A model generated the notes under the pieces. The model made no database searches. It was not told the DNA's origin and was given only the letters and a program-made list of their open reading frames with translations. 64,000 nucleotides of DNA from Lenzites betulinus (lineage: Eukaryota; Basidiomycota; Agaricomycetes; Polyporales; Polyporaceae), in contig JABYQU010000029.1 of assembly GCA_022264855.1 (NCBI GenBank), positions 310,001 through 374,000 on the forward strand, in the 5' to 3' direction. Below, one piece after another: positions 21,851 through 34,531 of the stretch (positions are counted from its first letter, which is position 1; each line of letters starts with the position of its first letter). Made by a program: the position numbers and the translations under genes.

Positions 21851-23028
21851 CGCGCTCCTACGTTTGCGCCAGCGACAGCTTGCCAGCACGAAGCTCGCCC
21901 TTGGTTCCGAGTCTATCTCCGAGATATTGAACGCTAACGCCGAACTCTAACATTCAGACGGATAACTTGAAGGGTGTTCGTGTTCCCCAGCGAGGATCCT
22001 GGCCCATCGTCATGAAAGCATACTCACCATCTGTGCGTATACACCCACTGGGAAGTCCTAACACAGAATCGATAACTTCAACCTGCACAACGGTACCGCA
22101 CATCTCTGCCCACTTGCGTCATCCCCGCGTTAAACACATGATCCCCTCCCCAAATAGGTCCGCGACCATGTACACTCCCCGCTGCCTCGATCACTATGCA
22201 GGAATGCTCCGTCAGCGTTGGTCATCGCGCCTCCCCGACGTCGGGAAATGGTCGCATGTGCGGCGTTAACGCACCAGGCTCTCGCCTTCCCCGCGCCGCT
22301 CACCAATGTTCATGTCGCCATCTCCGAGTACGCCTGCATGTGCAACATAGTACGCCATCGACAGGGGCCCGTATGTTCCTCCGAGTCAGCCGGAGCATTG
22401 CAGATGTGTTTGCGTGGACCTCAAGCTGAGCGCTGAACGTTGAACATTGCCGCGGCATTACGGACTGTCTAGCTCCGTAGAAGCTGGATGACATGCACAG
22501 GTCACCCCAGGATGATCGCACAGCTTTCGAGGTCATGATCTGGGCTAGAGCTATGTACACTGCGCCAGATCCCCGTGGGCTACTTTTCCCGAGATTACAA
22601 TCTGAAGATCCTACCCGCTACACTGTACCGTCCGTCTCTCCGCAAACCCCGTACCTGGCGCCGAAGCTATAATATATCTGTACAAAATAAGTACATGCGG
22701 AGCCTCCAGACGATTTAGATGGGGTAAGCTACAATGTACGGACACGCTTGTGCCCGGGGCACGGCCGCGACCGCGACGGAAACCGCGGCCGAGGACCGAG
22801 TGCGACTACGACGACGAGAGAGGGGACCCGGAGACGTACAGTGACAGTGGCAGTAGAGAAAATACTAAGGTGCTGGTGCTCTCGGAGGGACATATATCAC
22901 AACGGCCGACACGGACCCACGGGCGGGGGACGACACCAAGAAGACGCGAGCCTGCATTATCCGCCCAACCTTCCTATGTATGTAGAGAGTCGTAGAGTGC
23001 GCTGCGCGAGCGCGGGCGCGAGGCACGC
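21851..23028. other. Intergenic region
   Basis: About 1.2 kb between the SDR promoter and the end of the transcription factor. No convincing gene was seen. Short frames on the plus strand at 22748-23551 are antisense to the transcription factor's last exons. Confidence 0.4.
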
Positions 23029-26000
23029 TCAGCCGCTGATGATGGGTGCCGCCATCGGGTATTGCGTGTTGAAGCTGGTATCGAACGCGTTCGAGAGCTG
23101 GTCCGGCGCGGACGGCGGCGACTCGGGCCACGTGAAGCTGCAAACACAATGTCAGCACGACCCTCAACGAAAGGAACACGAAAGTAACGTACCCGGGCAT
23201 CATCATGTCCTTCCAGTAGTTCGGGTTCGCGAGCGCGTTGAGCGGGCCCCACGTCTCTTCCGGCTGCTGCGGCGCCCCGAAGTGATACGAGCCCGTAGCG
23301 GTCGCAGTCGTGTACGCGGGTTCCATGTCGAACATCCCGTCCGACGGCATCGACGTATCCGAGCCCGTGAAGCTCGTCGGGCTCGTCGCCGCGACGGCGT
23401 CGTACATCGCGCCCGCGCCGCCCTGCGGCGGATACTGCTGCTGCTGCTGTTGCTGTTGCTGCGACCCGGGGACGGAGGAGGGCGGGAACACGTTCGTGGA
23501 CGAGGCGGTAGTGCTGGACGAGCCGCGGACGGTCTGTGCCTGGGGCTGTGAAGGAGGCCCCTGAGAATCCGAAGAACGTGAACTCACCGCCAGGTGGCGG
23601 TGCTTCCGGAGGAGCCCGTGGAGGAAGCGCGAGTGCAGCGCGGGGGTGTGGCGCTCGTCGATGGCGATCTCTGGCGAACGGAGCACGTCGATGAGGCGGC
23701 TGATGAGGTCGAAGATCTCCGTCTGCGTCTCCGGGGCGACGAAGCTCGAGCACTCTGGCCGGAGCAGCTGGGGAGGCGGTGTGAGTCTACTGTGCGAGAT
23801 TGGTGCGGGTAGTCGGACACACCTTCAGCAGGAACGCGGACGCAAACGAGGCGAACACAAAGTGGGCTACGGACACAGCTTAGCACGGCGATCAAAATCA
23901 GGCTCGCGGAGAACGCACCATCTGGCGATGTGCGCATGTATCCCGAAGGAGCTAATGTGTCGATCAGGGTGACGATAACACCCTTTGCCGACTCGAAGCA
24001 CTGGAAGCGATGTCAGCTACCGGCGCAGTACGTAAAGAGCGTAAAAAACACACCTTGTCCAAGAACAGCTGGTCATCAGTTTGGAATCCGCGCTTGAACG
24101 CTTGCTGGAACCCGAACGACCACATAACCAGTCTGGAGTACCCGGTGAGGCTGTTGCACAGGCCAATCTGTGAGCGCAGGAGGACAAAACGTGAAGCAGG
24201 CTGTCTTACAAAGGAAGCAGGGAGGCGCGGAACTTCAACGCGGGATCTGGATCACAACGGGTCAACCCACGTTCCAATGAGCATACCCAATGTAGGAACA
24301 TAGGACATACCTGTGAGATCGCAGTCATGGTCTAAACGCTGCTGCCACTCCTTGAAGTACGCCATGAGCTCCTCGTCGTGGTTGATGATCGAGCTGCGGA
24401 AGTCGAGGTTCTGGTTGAGTCCCGTAGGCTTGTCCGGGTCCGAGTAGATCTCCTCGTGGAAGTGCGACATGATCCTCAGCATCTGCGCGTACGCCGACGT
24501 TCCGATGTTGAACTGCGTATCACAGAGCGAAATCGTGAGCATGCACTGTGACGCGAGGAGATACTGCTTCGCACGTACCTTGTGGTTCATGCGCGACCGC
24601 TTGTACCAGTCAACAGAGTTGCGGATCGTGCTGCAAACCCGCGTCAGCTCCTGACAGCAAACACAGTCAACGCCATTCGACGCACTAATCCTCCTTGATC
24701 GTCGCGGGCTTCCCGAACTGCGTCGCAGTCGACCGGTCGAGGTTGAAGCAGAGCAGCCACACGCGCTGCTGGTTCACCAGCTCGCGTTCCTGCGACTCCG
24801 TCTTCGGCTTCACGTTCGACACCACGTGCAGGTTCAGGTCGGTCGCAATCCTACGACAAAACAATGTAATGTAAGCGTCCAGCGTGAGGAAGCAGAGAGC
24901 GAAGAGACTGACCGGATAGCCAGACCGGTGTACAGCCAGTTCCGGTCCTCCTCCCAGCGCCGCGCGGGCACGCCGTATAAGCTCATGAGCAAGTACGCCT
25001 GCGCGAGCTCGACGGACTTCCAGCCGTTCAGGAGCGCCGACGCTGCCGCGTGCTTCGCGAAGTGCATAGCGATCGGGTAGATGTCCGACTTCTCCTGGTC
25101 ATACCGCGAGGATATCGCGCAGACTGCATGGGGCACAGCTGAGCACCCACGACGGGTGTAAACAGATGCGGGGTGTACTCACTGACGGTGAAGAGGAACG
25201 GGCAGCGGTTGAACGTTGTCGCGGGGGTATGTAGGGCGGGGTCGAGGATATCGCAGTGCACGTTGATCTTGTCGAAGTAGCTGCAAGCGAGCGAATGAGC
25301 CCCAAAAGATACAGGCGGACATGCTGGGGGTGACTTACATCCCGAATAGCCTGTCGACGTCGTCTGGGGTGACAAGGCCGTGCACGAGGATCTCGGGCGG
25401 ACTGACGCTCTCGATCATCGTGGCGCGGAGCCCTAGGTTGAACGCAGGTCCTGTAACGAATTCTCGTGAGCACGCGCCCTCCACTACATCCACGCGAAAC
25501 GTACCTGGCTCGAAGAACGTCTCATTCGCAACGCCCTATGTCAGAAAGCAATCAGCACCGCACCGCATTGACTCCCCTCCCACATATACGCACGAGATCG
25601 TCGTCTGAGGACTCGTTCTCCTTCGGCTTCGCGCCCGAGCGCCTTGGCTTCCGCCTCGAGTTCTCGAGCGACAGCTTCGCGAGGAGACCAAGCGGGACCG
25701 TCTGGTCCGGGATCGCCTGCGGCTTGTCCTCCGCGTCCTTGAGCGGCTCGTCGTCCTCGTCCTGCAGCGCGCTCCCGTGATCCGCGAGCTCCGTCGCCGC
25801 ATCGTGCCACTCGTCGTCCGACTCCCCGCTGACGCCCCCCGCCGCGCCGCCGCGCGAGTCCATCTTGAACGCGGCCACGCCGGCGGACGTGCCCGCGGTC
25901 TGCACGCTCGACTGCAGGCGGTCGAGGAACGCGATCACGTTCTGGTTGTTCTGGTCCGTGGGCGACGTCGCCATGCGGTACGACGCGATCGACATGGGCG

Positions 26001-28215
26001 TCGCGAGGTACGGGTTGTGGATCTGCGACGGGTACTGTGCGTGAGCGGCGTTACAGCAGTGCGCGGGACGGGGCTCGGCTGCCGCACGCACGCACGCACG
26101 CGGCGGGCGGCGGGCGAGCGCGGAGCGACTGACCTGCTTGAGAAGCGACTCAATGATGGCGTTCTTCTGCCGGATCTGCGCGAGCAGATACTCGCGCTTG
26201 CTGTGGCGGGATATCACGAATGAGTAACCGTCCTCGGATAGCTCGTCGGACGAGAACGAGGACAGGCCGGGCGAGAACGGGGGCGACGGCATCGCGGGCG
26301 GGACACTGGCTACACGTCGACTCGGGCTCTCGGGCGGGAAAACACGCGCACGCGGAGGTCGGCGGGAAGGAGAGCTCGCCGACGCGCGGCGCCGGTACTT
26401 AAGCCAGGGTGCGGCTCGCCAGGCCCGCCACAGCCGCCGAAATGGGAGGACTCACTTTGGCGCATTCCGGGGCTTTCTGCCCTCGACGATGCACTGATGC
26501 CCGCTTGACTTGCAGCGCTTGCAGGTGTTGTCGTCTTGCGGGAACTCACACCTCATCTGTCGCACCGCCATGGGCATCGATCAGCGTCCGTACGACAGCG
26601 GCCTCGGACGGTGCCATTTGCGGGCGCGGCGCGCCACCTGCGGCAGGTGCACGCTGGGCAAATGGGTTGAGCAGCGACGTACCTTCAGCTTCTTGCAGTG
26701 TTTGCATGCGCCGGGCCTGCAGCGTGGACGGCGAGCGGGCAGCGGGGACAGCGGGGACGGGCGCGTGTGCGGCGCGGGCAGCCGAGTAAGCGCCGGCGAA
26801 GTGATAACGCCGTGTGCAGCGCGCAGGCGGGAAGCGTAAGCACCGGAATGCAGTACGAGCAGCGTCGATAGAACGCAGCGAAGGGGACACCATGTGGAGG
26901 TTTCGCTGATCAGCACACAAATAAGCGCACCGGCCGCGGAGACTACTCACAGCCGGGAGGGAAGCGAGTTCTGGCCCTGCTGTGGCGGCACGCTCATCGT
27001 CATGTTCATCCTGCTCAGCGTCGGAAGGTCGTCGTCGGACTGCGTGTCGCTGTCCTCAGGTGTGTGCTCGAGGCGCGGCCGCTTGGCCTGTTTCCCGGCG
27101 CGCGCGCCTTTCGCGGAGGGTCCGGGGGGCGGCCGGGACGACGTCGCCTGTGCCTGCTGCGCCGGACCACGCTGCGAGACAAGCGAGGACGTTGACGAGA
27201 ACGCGTGCTGGCTGTCGTCCGTCCCGCCGACCGACGGCGTCGACACCGACGAGGGAAGGTTTGTGAAGTCGGAGTTGGGCGTGTACGTCGTGGACGCGTA
27301 CGGCTCGGGCTGGTACTGCTGCACGAAGTTGTACGACGAGTGGTGATGCTGCTGATCGCCGGAGCCAGGGATGACATCTGGGTTGACAGATGAATAGAAG
27401 TACGAGTCGCCGCCGCCCTGCGCAGCGCCCTGGACGGCGAACGCCTGTTGCTGGGGATGGGGCGACTGCTGCGGCTGCTGGTACGCCCCCCGCGAGGGCT
27501 GCTCCGGTATCCTCAGGTTCGGGGCGACGGGGTACCCGACGTTTGCGCCCCCGCGGCGGGCGATGCGGGGCATCCCACGCTGGGGGCGATCGCCCGGGAC
27601 GTGTTGCGCATACTGGCCGTCGTAGCCCGCACCCTGGTCGGCGGTGGCGTACGGCTCCTGCACGAAGTTGTAGCGATTTTGGGTGGGGGCCGCGGGATTG
27701 GCAGCCTGGACGTGGTGGAGCTGGCCTTGCGGCGGTGGTGGTGGTGGTGGCTGGAACGGAACCTGGGAGACATTACCGGGAATGCCGCCCTGCGGTGCAT
27801 AGCCGTACTGCTGCCCGCTCGAATAGCTCTCCACCCACTGCTGGTAGTCGAGCCCTTCCGGGGGGATAGCCATGCTAGGGTCGTAGAGGGACGGGATCTG
27901 GCCGATCATGGGAGCGGCGGACGGCGCGTGCGACCGGGCGAGACCTGCTGGGCGAGCGAACGGGGGCTGGGGACGGGCTGGGGGCGGCGGGGGACGAGGT
28001 GAGCACGCTGGGGCGGACAGCGAGGAGAGGGAGGACGCACCGGAGGTGGGAAGATTGGCCAGAGCGGGCTTGTATGGAGCTTGAAATGTAAAACGATGAT
28101 GCATCAGACGGAGGCCGCAGGCGCCGCGGACGGCAGACGCACCTCCGGCTTTGGGGGACTCGCCGTGGGCTGCTGCGCCGCCGGGGGACTGGCTGGTCCG
28201 TTGGGAAGCAGACAT
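23029..28215 (-). CDS. Zn2Cys6 fungal-specific transcription factor, large
   Basis: This is a nuclear regulator with target unknown. The model starts at 28215 (MSASQRTSQSPGGAAAHGES) and has about 430 residues of Pro/Gln/Ser-rich, probably disordered sequence. A binuclear zinc cluster follows, split by an intron: PGACKHCKKLK|MRCEFPQDDNTCKRC, then KSSGHQCIVEGRKPRNAP. Cysteine spacing is C-x2-C-x6-C, a loop, then C-x2-C-x6-C. The helix KREYLLAQIRQKNAIIESLL comes next, as is usual for dimerising members. The middle region (FNLGLRATMIESVSPPEIL, YFDKINVHCDILDPALHTP, ELAQAYLLMSLYGVPARRW, NLDRSTATQFGKPATIKED) matches the Fungal_trans (PF04082) domain. The tail has a glutamine run and ends FNTQYPMAAPIISG. 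At least a dozen short introns are needed. Exon 1 may contain a further intron near 28080-28145. Confidence 0.88.
23431..23463. repeat. CAG/CTG glutamine repeat inside the transcription factor
   Basis: Imperfect ctg/ttg triplets encode nine consecutive glutamines near the C-terminus of the zinc-cluster protein. Such tracts vary in length between strains and can tune activation strength. Confidence 0.8.
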
Positions 28216-29305
28216 GGAGCTGTCAATGCAGACACGCGGTTTAATACGCCACAGCCTCTCGAGCAATCAGACTCGGAGGCCCGCGAGGCAAGGCGAGATT
28301 ATCGATGCGTGGCCTGCGAGGCAGTGGCAGTGGACGCCTTCCGTGGGCTGTGCCTTCTCAGAACGACCGACGCTAGACAACGACGCTTTCTGCGGCACGC
28401 GCGAGATCGAATCGCACTGCCTGTGCGCACAGGATGGCGGCGGGGCGGGCGGAGGGTGGGGGAGGACGGATGCGGCTGTTGGTCGCGGCTAGGGGTCGTC
28501 GGGGCGCTCCCGAGCCTGAAGACTGAGTTTGAGCGTCCGCGCGCCGGCGCCGATGTCGATGAACCTTGTGCGGAGACGCCGCGAGAGAGTTCGGGGGTTC
28601 TGGAGCGCGGCCGCGGGCGTTGCAAGACAGGATGCGTGCAGCGACACGTACGAGATGGTATTCGCGGCCCACTCGGCGGGCGGCACCAGGAATTTATAAC
28701 GTCTGGCTGCGCGCGCGCTTCCCCCTAAATTGCCGGCTTCACTTCGCGTGCAGGCGTACTTAACCCTGATCCGACCGTCTCAGCGCGTCCAGTCCGGGAG
28801 GTGGGTGTGGGGAAGCTGAGGACGCAGGAGGAGGTGGTGGTCGAGTGCAAAGGGTGCCACTGCTCGTCGGCGCTGTGCTCGCAACGCCCGAGGCCATGAT
28901 CTCCACCTCCTCGATCGGGTCGCCCGATCGGCACTCAGCTCATGCTTTCCGGTTTTTAATTATATCCCCTGCAGGCCTCGATGCCGCGGCCCGCGACCCC
29001 AACATATGATAGGTTCATGATATATCGCCTCCCTGTATGCTAACAGTACGTACTTTCCTGACAAATGTTCTTCACTGAGTGCCCGAGCGCCACACAGCCA
29101 ACCTCCGTGGCCCTCCCAGCCTCTCTCAAACAACGTTGCCCCTCGTGGCCCACCACTCGTCGACCTGAACTCATGTGCGACTCACTCACTCGCCCGAATC
29201 TGATCGAGCACGCCTCAGGTTGCCGAGGTATCGATGTGGATCGGCGCACGCGCGCGGGCGGCGGAAACACGCTCGTCGCGCGGAACAATGCGGGGTAGTC
29301 GGTAT

Positions 29306-29331
29306 GATATTATCAATGTCCTGATAATATC
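29306..29331. repeat. Perfect 10 bp inverted repeat (hairpin)
   Basis: GATATTATCA and TGATAATATC flank a six-base loop. It is AT-rich in GC-rich surroundings and may be a protein-binding palindrome or the edge of a degenerate element. Confidence 0.6.
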
Positions 29332-31948
29332 ACTCGGCCGACCGGGTACCTGGGCACGACCCTGTGCGACCCTTGAACGTGGCTAGTATACTTATGTTGC
29401 TTCAGCACTTGGAGTTTGGATGCAACGCCACATATGTAGTGCGGCTGGTCCCTTAGGTTCCTTGTGAGAGGTTGGGCCCCACCGCGTCGAGCCGTTTCTT
29501 TGAGTTTCGCGTCGACGGCACGATTCATTGGTGCAGTACCGGATGGAGGCGCAAGCACCGAGCATTGTGGAGTGTGCACTTGAGTTGGTGTCGAACGGGG
29601 CATATTCAGTGCATTAAATGCACGCTTGACTTTGGGTTCGACACCGCCGCAGTCCGCCGAAACGCCAGACGTCCGGGGCCACCGATGCGACGTCCATCAC
29701 CGCAATGACTTCTTGTATCATCCTGCGTGAGGAATCGTTGGCCAAGTCCGTCCCGCGCTCGGTAGGACGTCACGCGTCATTTGTACGCGCCAATAACTTC
29801 GAATTCGTTTGCAGCACGGAGAACGAGGGGGTACCATTAGCACGACAGTGGGTGTATGGACGCGCCGCGCGCGCGATGTCCATCTCCGCAATGACTCCAC
29901 GTATGCTGCTGCGCGATGAATCATTATCACTGTGGTCGGGACCAGATGAAAACCAGAAGATCGAACGCACCATCTCCACAGCCTGGTGGCCCGGGCGAGC
30001 TTGCCTCGGGCTGCGTCATCCAACGCCTGGGCCCTCGCGCCCTGCTCGAACATCTCGTCCGCGCGCGCGCGGGGAAAACACCGCCAAGGATCGATCAAGA
30101 AGCCGATGCAGCACAAGCAGGTATAATCTAGACGTTACGGCACCTCTCGCGTGCGTAGAGGGTGCAGGTGGCGGTGATATCCTTTGCACAATGCAGCACA
30201 AGCCAGGCACCCCATTTCAAAATGCAATCACCTCCGCGCGCGCGGAGTGCAGGAGCCCAGCGCGGGCGATGCTACGAATTCCGATGGGCACAATCGGCCA
30301 CGGCGCGCGCGCGGGCCCGCGCAGGGGGGTTGGTATTCGACGCGGCGGGCGCGGTCTTCTAGCTTCGCGCGTGGGCGTGTCGGGCTACTGTCGGACCGCC
30401 ACTTGACGTCAGCTGTGCTGTGGGGACGCAATGGGAGGCCGCGCGAGCGCGCCCGTGCGGGGCATCATATTCGTGCGGGCGACCCGTTTCATGTGGAGGG
30501 CAGCGCGATGGCTAGTGTCGGTGAAATTGTGTTCGAGCAAGGATGCTGTAGCGACCGCGCCACCCCCGGAGCCCTGAGGCCTGAGGTTGCGTCCTGATCT
30601 GCAGGGGGCGAACGCCTCGAAGGGCCGTCGACGCGGGATGTATGGTCTGCGAGTGTCTTCGAGCATCGCCGAACCACAACGTGAACTGGCGTCGGGCACG
30701 GTGCACTGGCGCAGGACGCGACAAACTCACGGTGACGCACGTCCCCCCAAAGGCACTGGGAGCATCGGCGGGCGCCAACGCGTGTCCGGGGGTCCGCTGT
30801 CCCCGGATGGCTTCGTGGTGATCGCCCCCGGACGAACGGACGGTGACAGGCGCGGGGCTCCGAGGTGTGCCCTGCCATTCGGCGCCCGACTGGCTGCGAT
30901 ATGTGCGCGATGGGATCGAAGCTGCTGCAAAGCGGCGGCTTCGATTCGACGAAGGTGGAAGGGCGGGCGGGCGTGGGATGCGACGTGCGACGGATTGGGC
31001 GATCTGCGCACGGCTCGTCCCGCGTGCGCGCACACGCGGTGCGCTGCGAACCTGATGGTGCGGGGCTTGGAAACGCAGGGGCGGGATGTCGTTTGTTGTA
31101 GCAACGGTCGCTGCACGCGGCCCTGGGCCTGATGTCAGGGGACCGGCGCGACGCTGAATGGCAATGTGAATGACGCGCGAGGACGTTCCGCGGGAACAGG
31201 AGAGAAGGTGCGGCGCAGACGCCCCCCGGGCAGCGGATCGTGTCAGGACTGGAGGCTTCGAAGCTTCAGCGGCGGGTGAACGTGTCGCGGAGGGACTGAG
31301 GGCCCGACGGAGAGAGGTCCGTTTTGGTTGTTGCGTCATGCGCCTGGGCAGACGTAGACTGATGTAGGGGAATGCAAGTCCGGGTTGAAACGTCGAGGAT
31401 GCGCGGTGGTACGCCAGTTCCGTCTGGATGGGATGTTGTCAAACCCGGAAGCTAGGGCCTTCCCCGAAATGCTGCGGTCCTGATTGGCTCTGAGGAACGC
31501 GCAGGATAGAATAAAAGCGCACATGATGCGTAGGCCTTTGAGCTGGTATAAGGCAAAAAAGCCGACGCTGTCGGGACGAGTTCCGGCCAGTCAACGTCTG
31601 TCCACGATGAGACGCACGTCGAGTAGGTTGTAGCTTTGGTCTTACAGATGTTGAGTGGTGGGTTTCAAGATACAGCGACATCCCAAAGGTGACGTTCATG
31701 GTTGCTGGTGGAGCGTGAGGCCTGGGTATCGCGACCGGCTCTCTGTTATTGCGAAAACAATTCGTTCATGGCCTTGGTGCAGAGGATTGGCCCATCCTTG
31801 GCGTCAAAATGGGCAACCTGGCGCAACCCTTCGTGTTTGACTATGATGTCAGTATAAGTAAGTGTAATATTACGCGAAAGATGAATCGACTTACCAGGCA
31901 CGCCAGGTACCTTCAACAAGTCTGCCTAACGGAATTGTAGTTGCGGAA

Positions 31949-32425
31949 TCAAGGTGCATATGCATCACGCACGCACGGTAAGTACCCCGCACCACAAGTC
32001 AGCTGCCCCCAACAAATGACTAACACACGCATCAAACCGCCTGCAAAATCAGTGTTGGAGATCGAAACAAGTTTGCTTTGAACGCACCGGTGGGAGGAAC
32101 TGACGCCCCAAACATACGGCAACACATCACGAAATGCTTCCACTAAACCAACTCCAAGACAGACCACCAGCCATCCGAGGTAGCCGCGGGTGTAGTCGGG
32201 AGAGACATGAAAGAGACTAAGACCAAGTGCGACCACAGGCTGCGCCCAACGCGCTGTGTTCCAAACCCTGCGCATCTCAGACAGTGATTGCGCACACCGC
32301 TGCACGATGTGCCTATTGCCAGGGAGATGTGTGCGGGCCGGACTGACACCAGAACGCCCCCAACGGATGCAAATCGTGCGGCGTGCCCATCTGAGATGCG
32401 GGTCAAACATTAAGTGCGGGATCAT
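31949..32425 (-). CDS. Hypothetical membrane-protein-like frame
   Basis: A 158-codon frame with two or three hydrophobic stretches (VVALGLSLFHV, GYLGWLVVCLGVGLVEAF, LMRVLVICWGQL). I recognise no family, and exon limits are unsupported. It may be an exon of a multi-pass membrane protein or a chance frame. Confidence 0.2.
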   Translation of the reverse strand: MIPHLMFDPHLRWARRTICIRWGRSGVSPARTHLPGNRHIVQRCAQSLSEMRRVWNTARWAQPVVALGLSLFHVSPDYTRGYLGWLVVCLGVGLVEAFRDVLPYVWGVSSSHRCVQSKLVSISNTDFAGGLMRVLVICWGQLTCGAGYLPCVRDAYAP

Positions 32426-33406
32426 TACGCAGATAAAGATAGAAACAATGACCTTTGGTCGGCATGACTCCTGGCGTTCTTCGTGCTATGGGGGCTTATG
32501 GGGGTACTAGCGGAGCGGTCTAGCTATCCGTCGAGCGGGTGTTCAGGCGATTATATGCGCACTGATTCGAACACTGGTAGGGTGGAATGCACTACTTTCC
32601 TGGCGACAAGAATGCACACAGTATTTTGAGTGAGCACGAGGTGTAGGAGGACAGAAAGGTGAGAGCAAGAAAAATACTCCGGCGTACCTGCCTTTGCCAG
32701 GAGTAACACTTCAAGGTAATGATATTTGGAGTCGTTGAAACTTTTCGGCCCTGTTACGCGGCATGCGGACAAGCTGTGCAGTGCCTATCGGTTCTGAATG
32801 CCTTGAATTGTATGTGAGTACCTAGGCGACTTACTGTCATTCCCTCACCTTCCATGTCTGCTTGCTATATGCGCATCTAATCAGTCCTGAAGTTTCCGGC
32901 TTGATGAATCACTCGGACTACCTGGAGCTGTATTCATGTTTCATGCATGTATGCCTAGTTTACCTAACGCAGAAAGTATTGTACCGTCAAGTCCGACGGA
33001 CGTCGTAGTCTAGGAACAAGCGCTAATATCTGGCGCCGACAGTGAGTAAGTTCAACGAAATTGATACACCAGAATGCCCAGAGCCCTAGAAATCCTCACC
33101 TGTATATCTCTTTCAGGAGTATAAGTTATGAACAGAAGCCTCATCGATGGAGAAAGAGAACAAGTACCGCACAATTTCGAAGCGCCCAGTACCTGAAGTG
33201 CGCGCCAAGAGAGTTGTTTTGCCACGTGGCACTCGGCAAAAGCCGAAACGGATCGAGATCCCAGCGTGCTGTCCTCCACAGTCTGACGAAGTCCAAGACT
33301 CTGTTCGTACATTGACTGCTGTACGCGACTGTGTTACTCTAGGACCTCAACCCTGTCGTCTCGATAAGACACATCTTTGGGATTTGACACCGGCCTATCT
33401 GTGACC

Positions 33407-33829
33407 ATGAGCGAGTTCCTGCAGAAACTGGTTGAGGGGAGGATAGTGAGTTTCACTGCATTGTTACATGCCACAGTGGGTAGAAGGTACTGAGACGCGA
33501 CACAGGACTTTGAGGGACAGAAGCTCGTAGAACGGATTGCGCGGGATACTCTGATTGCTGCAACGGTATGTGCCTTGACATTATGAGCGCAGTGCAACTG
33601 CTAACGGAGGGCACGCGATTCAGGCATTCTCGTTCGTTGCAGGATTCGCATTGCAATCTATGCGTGTCACCTTTGGGTTGTTCGCGTTATTTGTCGTGGG
33701 GTTGAGTCTGGTGAGTGTCCGTATATGTATGCGCGTCGGGTGTTCTGTAGGTGCATGTGGCTACAACCGGCGTTGTCGCTGGCTAGGGTTCCGTGTATAT
33801 GGTCGAACGGCAGCCCCAGCGCGTCGTAG
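33407..33829 (+). CDS. spc1: Signal peptidase complex subunit 1
   Basis: This small ER membrane subunit of the signal peptidase complex regulates cleavage of nascent secretory and membrane proteins. Exon 1 is MSEFLQKLVEGRI (ATG 33407). Exon 2 is DFEGQKLVERIARDTLIAAT. Exon 3 is AFSFVAGFALQSMRVTFGLF followed by ALFVVGLSL. Together these give the family's short cytosolic start, the D-F/Y-x-GQ motif and the two close membrane helices with the intervening QS. Introns begin at 33446 (GTGAGT) and about 33572 (GTATGT). The last exon is uncertain: a reading VPCIWSNGSPSAS ending at 33829 resembles the usual VxPxWPxxN end, but the phase needs a donor I could not fix. The protein is about 80-90 residues. 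Confidence 0.75.
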
Positions 33830-34531
33830 CGGGCCCGCGCGGCGACTCAGGGCCTGGGCATTGACCATGCCCTGCTGCCCCATGTCTTGTTTTGTATGAC
33901 ATCACTCACAAGCCCTTCTGCCCAGGCTGTGCTCCCGCCATGGCCGGTCTTCAATCGCCACCCAGTCGCCTGGCTTCCAGCGAAGGAGACCAAGACGGAG
34001 TAATGCTGCGAGGTTACGATGTCCGTGCGTCCTATTCTTGCCCCACGGTTACCCCGCAGCTCACGCGCCCCTCTAGGCCCCCTCACCAGCCTCCCATGCC
34101 TCGTGGAATACGATACGTCTCGGGCTATGGGAAACTCACGCGGGGCATAGTAATACCCTCGCGATGACTACAGTACAGGCTCCTGTCGCATGTCGTGGGA
34201 TCGTACTGTATTTGAGAGATTTCCACTCCGCGCCATGCGCAGTCACTCACGGCGAGCGAGGCGCTCTCACCGCATCCCCCCATCTCCTGATTTTACCGTA
34301 GATACCTGTATTTATTGGAGCCCTGTACTATGGGCATATGCATCGACGTCTGCTGTTCCTTGTGCGAATAAAATGAGTCGAGTTTGTGTGGGACGGAGGC
34401 GCGGAATTATTGTTAGGGCGCCAAGTCGGGGGAGCGGGGACCCAACTCCTCCGCCATCAACCTCCACCACCGCCGCCGACAAAGTCCTCTTCGCCGTCCA
34501 CGTCGTCCTCCTTCGCCGCTTCTGCGGGTTC
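33830..34531. other. Upstream region of the KIN1-type kinase
   Basis: About 700 bp presumed to hold the kinase promoter and 5' leader. An open frame runs into the kinase from upstream (34190), but the part before 34532 has no family resemblance. A pyrimidine-rich tract precedes the chosen start. Confidence 0.4.

Larger units (their letters stand above)
28216..33406. other. Gene-poor interval of 5.2 kb
   Basis: The first part (28.7-31.4 kb) is GC-rich with long overlapping open frames on both strands, high in Arg/Pro/Ala and without domains, so I do not call them genes. It includes weak, diverged repeats around 29690-29930 and a hairpin at 29306-29331. The rest (31.4-33.4 kb) is more balanced in composition and holds one membrane-protein-like frame (31949-32425). 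Confidence 0.4.

Noticed and set aside
30512..31339. 275-codon minus-strand frame
   Set aside because: It overlaps equally long plus-strand frames, has low-complexity composition and no recognisable domain.
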